A DNA stretch of 64,000 nt from an uncultured Alcanivorax sp. (GTDB taxonomy: Bacteria > Pseudomonadota > Gammaproteobacteria > Pseudomonadales > Alcanivoracaceae): positions 62,001 to 126,000 of the forward strand of contig NZ_CAMYIV010000012.1 of assembly GCF_947258575.1 (NCBI RefSeq). Direction: 5' to 3'. Shown here piece after piece: positions 60,404 to 64,000 of this stretch. The position numbers and the translations under genes are program-made. Within the stretch, counting starts at the first letter, position 1. The number at the start of each line of letters is the position of its first letter. Below the pieces are notes generated by a model. The model made no database searches, was not told where the DNA came from, and was given only the letters and a program-made list of their open reading frames with translations.

Positions 60404-61219
60404 TTATTCGGATTTTTCCGCCGGGGTGTCGGGGTGGTTGCCCCATTCTGCCCAGGAGCCGGCGTAGCCACGGAGTCTGGGGTAGCCCAGGATCTTGCCC
60501 ACCAGCCAGGAAAAACTGGAACGATGGTGGGTCTGGCAATGGCAGATCACTTCCTTGTCAGGCGTGATACCGCGAGCTTCCAGCTCCGCACGAATGTCGT
60601 CCAGGGGACGCAAGCGCAGGTTGTTCTGCTTGTCCATGGGGTCGGTCCACTCGTAGTGGACGGCGCCGGGAATATGGCCGGGCTTCTGGGCAAAGGCGCG
60701 CACGCCGGAATACTCTTCTTCCGAGCGGGAATCCCAGATGGCCACCGCCGGATCCTGATAATGGGCCAGCAGGTAATCCAGGTTCACCTCGGTGAGCGGA
60801 TCATGTTCGCCCACTTCGTAGTCGCTGGGGGTCGGTTCCGTGGATTCGCTGCTGGTGGGATGCCCCTCTGCCAGCCAGGCATGAATGCCGCCGTTCAGAT
60901 AGCTGTAGTGCTTGTGGCCAATGGCATCCAGCGTCCACAACAGCCGCCCGGCCCAGCCACCGCCTTCGTCGTCATAGGCGATCACATGGGTGTCCGGGGT
61001 CAGCCCCAACCCGGAAAACAGGTCGCCGAGGGTGTCGTCATCCGGCAGCATGCCCGGTGCCGGCTGGGCGCCAGTCTGCAGCCGCTTGAAATCCAGATGA
61101 ATGGCCCCGGGCACATGGGCCTGGACATAGATGGTGGGCTTGCTCAGATCAATGATGAGCAGCTTGTCATCGCCCAGGTGCTTGGCGAGGTCGGCAGGTT
61201 CGAGCAGCAGAGGAAGCAT
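60404..61219 (-). CDS. Thiosulfate sulfurtransferase (RhdA-type tandem rhodanese)
   Basis: 271 residues with two rhodanese domains: an inactive N-terminal one (1-125; HVPGAIHLDFKRLQTG, YDDEGGGWAGRLLW) and an active C-terminal one with Cys228 in the loop CQTHHRS. That loop is the one described for Azotobacter vinelandii RhdA and differs from the CRxGxR/T loops of common rhodaneses. Likely sulfane-sulfur donor. It precedes psd on the minus strand and follows a heptamer palindrome. Confidence 0.88.
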   Translation of the reverse strand: MLPLLLEPADLAKHLGDDKLLIIDLSKPTIYVQAHVPGAIHLDFKRLQTGAQPAPGMLPDDDTLGDLFSGLGLTPDTHVIAYDDEGGGWAGRLLWTLDAIGHKHYSYLNGGIHAWLAEGHPTSSESTEPTPSDYEVGEHDPLTEVNLDYLLAHYQDPAVAIWDSRSEEEYSGVRAFAQKPGHIPGAVHYEWTDPMDKQNNLRLRPLDDIRAELEARGITPDKEVICHCQTHHRSSFSWLVGKILGYPRLRGYAGSWAEWGNHPDTPAEKSE

Positions 61220-61224
61220 GGGAT

Positions 61225-61328
61225 CAGTGAACAGTTAATAGTGAATAGTGAACAGCGAAAAAAGACATATCGCTGTCAGCGTTGGGGGCATTGTCCCTTA
61301 TTAGCTGTTCACTGTTAACTGTTCACTG
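61225..61328. repeat. Heptamer-armed palindrome, copy G (CAGTGAA)
   Basis: Left arm: CAGTGAA, CAGTTAA, TAGTGAA, TAGTGAA, CAGCGAA (61225-61259). Inverted right arm: CAGTGAA, CAGTTAA, CAGTGAA, CAGCTAA (to about 61328). The heptamers are nearly those of copies A and H. The rsgA stop complement (61323-61325) is inside the right arm, and the rhodanese start codon lies 5 nt before the left arm. Confidence 0.75.
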
Positions 61329-62354
61329 ATATCTCTCGCGCCCGTCCTCATCCAGGGTGTCGGCGATCTGGTAGAAGTTGGCCAGCCGTTCTTCGCTGAT
61401 TTCGCCACTGTCTGCCGCCATGATGAGGGCGCAGCCGGGTTCGTTGCGGTGGGAGCAATTGCGGAATTTGCAGTGGCCGGCCAGGTCGGACAATTCCCGG
61501 TAACCGTGCAGCAGCTCATCTTCGCTGATATGCCAGAGGCCGAACTCGCGGATACCGGGGGAGTCGATCAGCTCGCCACCGGTGGGCAGGTGAAACAGCC
61601 GGGCGGTGACCGTGGTGTGCTGGCCCAGGCCGGAGCTGGCGGACAGGTCGCCCACTTGCAGGTCGGCCTCTGGCAGCACCGCATTGACCAAGGAGGATTT
61701 ACCCACTCCGGATTGCCCCACGAACACGCTGGTCTTGCCAATCAGGGCCTCCTGTAACGGCGCCAGGCCCTGGCTGTCATGGGCGCTGACTTCCAGCACC
61801 GGATAACCGAGCCGTTGGTAAAGCGCCTTCATGTCGTCAATAAAGGGGCGCAATTCCTCATCGATCAGGTCAGCCTTGTTGAGCACCAGGGTGGCGGGAA
61901 TATCAGAGAGTTCTGCCGCCACCAGATAACGGTCCAGCAGGGCGCTGGAAGGCGTCGGCAAGGGCGCAAACACCACCAGCATCTGCTCCACATTGGCGGC
62001 CACTGGCTTCAGGTTGCCGTACATGTCCGGACGTTTCAGTACCGTCTGCCGTGGTTCGATGGCCACCACCACGCCCAGGCCCTCGCTTTTGGCTGGCTGC
62101 CAGATGACCCGGTCGCCCACCACCAGTTGCTCCAGGGTGGCGCGGAAGTGACAGCGCATGGATTCGCCATCGGCGCTTTCCACGCCCACCTGCTGGCCGA
62201 AGTGGGCGGTGATGGTGCCGGTCTGCTCGTCGCCGAGGTCGTTGGCCACCAGGGTCTCCAGCTCCGCGTTGCGGCGCTGTGCCCGGTCGCGTTTTTCCGC
62301 CTGGATTTTTTCAATACGCCACTGTTGGCGTCGGTTGAGCTTGCGTTTGGCCAC
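61323..62354 (-). CDS. rsgA: Ribosome small-subunit-dependent GTPase RsgA
   Basis: Circularly permuted GTPase helping late 30S maturation. 343 residues. An OB-fold N-terminus (about 40-110) is followed by G4 NKAD, G1 GQSGVGKSSLVN and G3 DSPGIREFGLW in permuted order. The C-terminal zinc domain has CKFRNCSHRNEPGC. The last codons lie in heptamer palindrome G. Divergent from orn with 60 nt between them, as in other gammaproteobacteria. Confidence 0.97.
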   Translation of the reverse strand: MAKRKLNRRQQWRIEKIQAEKRDRAQRRNAELETLVANDLGDEQTGTITAHFGQQVGVESADGESMRCHFRATLEQLVVGDRVIWQPAKSEGLGVVVAIEPRQTVLKRPDMYGNLKPVAANVEQMLVVFAPLPTPSSALLDRYLVAAELSDIPATLVLNKADLIDEELRPFIDDMKALYQRLGYPVLEVSAHDSQGLAPLQEALIGKTSVFVGQSGVGKSSLVNAVLPEADLQVGDLSASSGLGQHTTVTARLFHLPTGGELIDSPGIREFGLWHISEDELLHGYRELSDLAGHCKFRNCSHRNEPGCALIMAADSGEISEERLANFYQIADTLDEDGRERYQ

Positions 62355-62415
62355 GAGGTATTCCGGTTGATTGGTGGCTGCATGCTACCATGTCGGCATA
62401 AAGCCATGATACGGA

Positions 62416-62967
62416 ATGCCCATGACTGACAAGCGCAACAATCTGATCTGGATCGATCTGGAAATGACCGGCCTGAGCCCGGAGAACGACCGCATCATCG
62501 AAATCGCCACCATTGTCACCGATGCCCAGTTGAACCCGATTGCCGAAGGACCGGTGCTGGCGGTGCATCAGAGTGATGCCCTGCTGGACGGCATGGACGA
62601 GTGGAACACCGAACACCACAACAACTCCGGCCTGGTGGCGCGGGTGAAGGAAAGCCGCATCAGCGAGATGCAGGCCCAGGCTCAGACCCTGGATTTCCTC
62701 AAGGAGCATGTGGAGGCGGGCATGTCACCCATGTGCGGCAACAGCATCTGCCAGGATCGCCGTTTTCTGGCCAACTATATGCCCGAGCTGGAAGCCTTCT
62801 TTCATTACCGCAACCTGGATGTGTCGACCTTGAAAGAACTGGCGCGTCGCTGGAAGCCGGAGATCTTGCCGGGCTTCAAGAAGGACAACAAGCATCTGGC
62901 CCTGGACGACATCCGCGAATCCATCGCCGAGCTGCAGTATTACCGCGAGCATTTTATTGATTGCTGA
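62416..62967 (+). CDS. orn: Oligoribonuclease
   Basis: Degrades 2-5-nt RNA and pGpG, finishing mRNA and cyclic-di-GMP turnover. 183 residues, or 181 from the second ATG at 62422, which has the better-spaced GGA. DEDDh exonuclease motifs: WIDLEMTGL (Asp, Glu), [13 protein letters not shown] region, [12 protein letters not shown] (Asp) and [11 protein letters not shown] (His, Asp). ATG start region is compact because rsgA diverges 61 nt away. Confidence 0.97.
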   Translation: MPMTDKRNNLIWIDLEMTGLSPENDRIIEIATIVTDAQLNPIAEGPVLAVHQSDALLDGMDEWNTEHHNNSGLVARVKESRISEMQAQAQTLDFLKEHVEAGMSPMCGNSICQDRRFLANYMPELEAFFHYRNLDVSTLKELARRWKPEILPGFKKDNKHLALDDIRESIAELQYYREHFIDC

Positions 62968-63021
62968 TGCTGGCACGCAAAACTGTTGGCGCCATCAGTG
63001 GTAGAGAGGGCTTCCCTGTTG

Positions 63022-63134
63022 CCGTAGGAGCGGCGCTTGAGCCGCGAAGAGTCCCGGGAAAGACTAACCAGGATCCTCGCTACGCTCGATTCGCGGCTCA
63101 TACCCACAGGGCACAGAGAGCGCTGCTCCTACGG
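63022..63134. repeat. GTAGGAGC-type REP pair between orn and queG
   Basis: CCGTAGGAGCGGCGCTTGAG (left) and its interrupted inverse CGCTGCTCCTACGG (63121-63134), with inner arms GAGCCGCGAA and TTCGCGGCTC. It lies between the convergent orn and queG genes and could end both transcripts. Confidence 0.7.
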
Positions 63135-63142
63135 AGGGGATA

Positions 63143-64000
63143 TTATGTTTGGGTGTGTCGCTCCAGCGCCCAGCGCACATGCTCTTGCACTGTCTCGTCC
63201 GGAAAGTCCCGCCTGTCTCTTAGCGCCTGCACAATCTCTTCTGACCCCGGCGCATTACCCAGCGCCACGGCAATATTTCTCAGCCACTTTCGATACCCGG
63301 CCCGGCGAATGGCGCTGCCGGCGGTGCGTTCCAGAAACTCTTCCTCGCTCCAGGAAAATAGCGTCACCAGATCGCTGTCGCCCAGCCCGTGGCGGGGATG
63401 AAAATCCCCTTCGCCGGTGTGTTGGGCAAAGCGGTTCCATGGGCACATGAGCTGGCAGTCGTCGCAGCCGAAAATGCGGTTGCCGATGCCTTCGCGCAGG
63501 TCTTCGGGGATGCTGCCTTCATGCTCGATGGTCAGGTAGGAAATACAGCGCCGGGCATCCAGCTCATAGGGGGCGACGATGGCGTCGGTGGGGCAGACGG
63601 TGATGCAGGCCCGGCACTTGCCGCAATGGTCCTCACCGGGCTGGTCCACCGGCAGCGCAATATCTGTATAGATTTCGCCTAGAAAGAACCAGCTTCCCGC
63701 TTCCCGGTTCAGCACCAGAGTGTGTTTGCCCTGCCAGCCCAGCCCGGCTTTGGCGGCCAGGGGCTTTTCCATCACCGGAGCACTGTCCACAAAGGCCCGG
63801 GCCAACTCACTGTCGGCCACTTCCTCGCGAATACGCGCGGCCAGGATGGCCAGGCGCTTGCGGATCAGTTTGTGATAGTCGCGGCCCAGGGCGTAGCGGG
63901 ACACATAGGCCTTGTCTTTCTGTTGCAGTATCTTCACCGGTTGCGTATCCGGCGGCAGATAATCCATCCGCGCTGAGATCACCCGCAGGGTGCCCGGTTC
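63143..64000 (-). CDS. queG: Epoxyqueuosine reductase QueG (5' truncated by the window end)
   Basis: Last step of queuosine synthesis in tRNA, reducing epoxyqueuosine with cobalamin and two 4Fe-4S clusters. The frame is open to base 64000; the visible part starts EPGTLRVISARMDYLPPD, inside the family's N-terminal domain, so about 80-100 residues are missing. Motifs: RYALGRDYHKLIRKRL, GWQGKHTLVLNREAGSWFFLGEI, cluster cysteines CGKCRACITVCPTDAI and CDDCQLMCPWN. The C-terminal HEAT-like part ends RWALERHTQT. orn-queG are convergent. Confidence 0.95.
   Translation of the reverse strand, partial: EPGTLRVISARMDYLPPDTQPVKILQQKDKAYVSRYALGRDYHKLIRKRLAILAARIREEVADSELARAFVDSAPVMEKPLAAKAGLGWQGKHTLVLNREAGSWFFLGEIYTDIALPVDQPGEDHCGKCRACITVCPTDAIVAPYELDARRCISYLTIEHEGSIPEDLREGIGNRIFGCDDCQLMCPWNRFAQHTGEGDFHPRHGLGDSDLVTLFSWSEEEFLERTAGSAIRRAGYRKWLRNIAVALGNAPGSEEIVQALRDRRDFPDETVQEHVRWALERHTQT

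Overview
The window is a dense piece of a gammaproteobacterial chromosome with no phage, insertion sequence, CRISPR array, rRNA or tRNA that I could see. Protein sequences and gene order point to a marine, hydrocarbonoclastic Alcanivorax-type bacterium related to Pseudomonas. Several blocks (tat-his-ubi, hslUV-argS-priA-rpmE, mrcA-pilMNOPQ-aroKB-damX-gltBD-hemE, comF-bioBFHCD, psd-rhodanese-rsgA-orn-queG) match gene order I remember from Pseudomonas aeruginosa. The genus is an inference; no marker RNA is present.

Layout. 1-6.8 kb: the 3' part of ntrC, a lipoprotein divergent from pip-dtd, a DUF3015 secreted protein, a DUF4105 (Lnb-like) protein and a lipoprotein hydrolase. 6.9-12.5 kb (minus): ubiE-ubiJ-ubiB, hisE, tatABC, preceded by a FFLEELY-type protein. 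12.5-19.5 kb (minus): hslVU, an FtsN-like SPOR protein, argS, priA. 19.5-24 kb: rpmE and a short malic enzyme, then mrcA (minus). 24-39.7 kb (plus): pilMNOPQ, aroK, aroB, a DamX-like protein, gltB, gltD, hemE. 39.7-46.8 kb: an accessory stretch with a leaderless pilin-like protein, a thioesterase, phhB, lipoproteins, a fatty acid desaturase, an acyl-CoA dehydrogenase and a ComB-family protein. 46.9-52.5 kb: comF divergent from a complete bioBFHCD biotin operon with a candidate BirA operator. 52.5-56.5 kb: two phosphatase lipoproteins behind a possible Pho box. 56.7-64 kb: a GT9 glycosyltransferase, a PhaC-fold protein with a serine nucleophile, psd, a rhodanese, rsgA, orn and the 3' part of queG.

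The strongest signal not explained by genes is a family of intergenic palindromes. Their arms are imperfect tandem heptamers (exact 7-nt phase). About eleven copies are spread over the window. The heptamer differs completely between copies (CAGTGAA, TAGTTGA, GCGTCAG, GCTACAA, TGGAAGT, ACGAGCT and others). The architecture stays constant: inverted arms, a CG-rich junction next to the loop and, in several copies, a related GC-rich hairpin core. In many copies the stop codon of the flanking gene lies in, or directly abuts, an arm. A second family (GTAGGAGC-type REP) and a third (GTAGGG...GATTACGCCCTTCGG type) share some of the same gaps.

Starts were moved from the longest open frame to the position supported by a ribosome binding site and by remembered family N-termini; each case is noted. 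All family assignments come from reading motifs, not from database searches.
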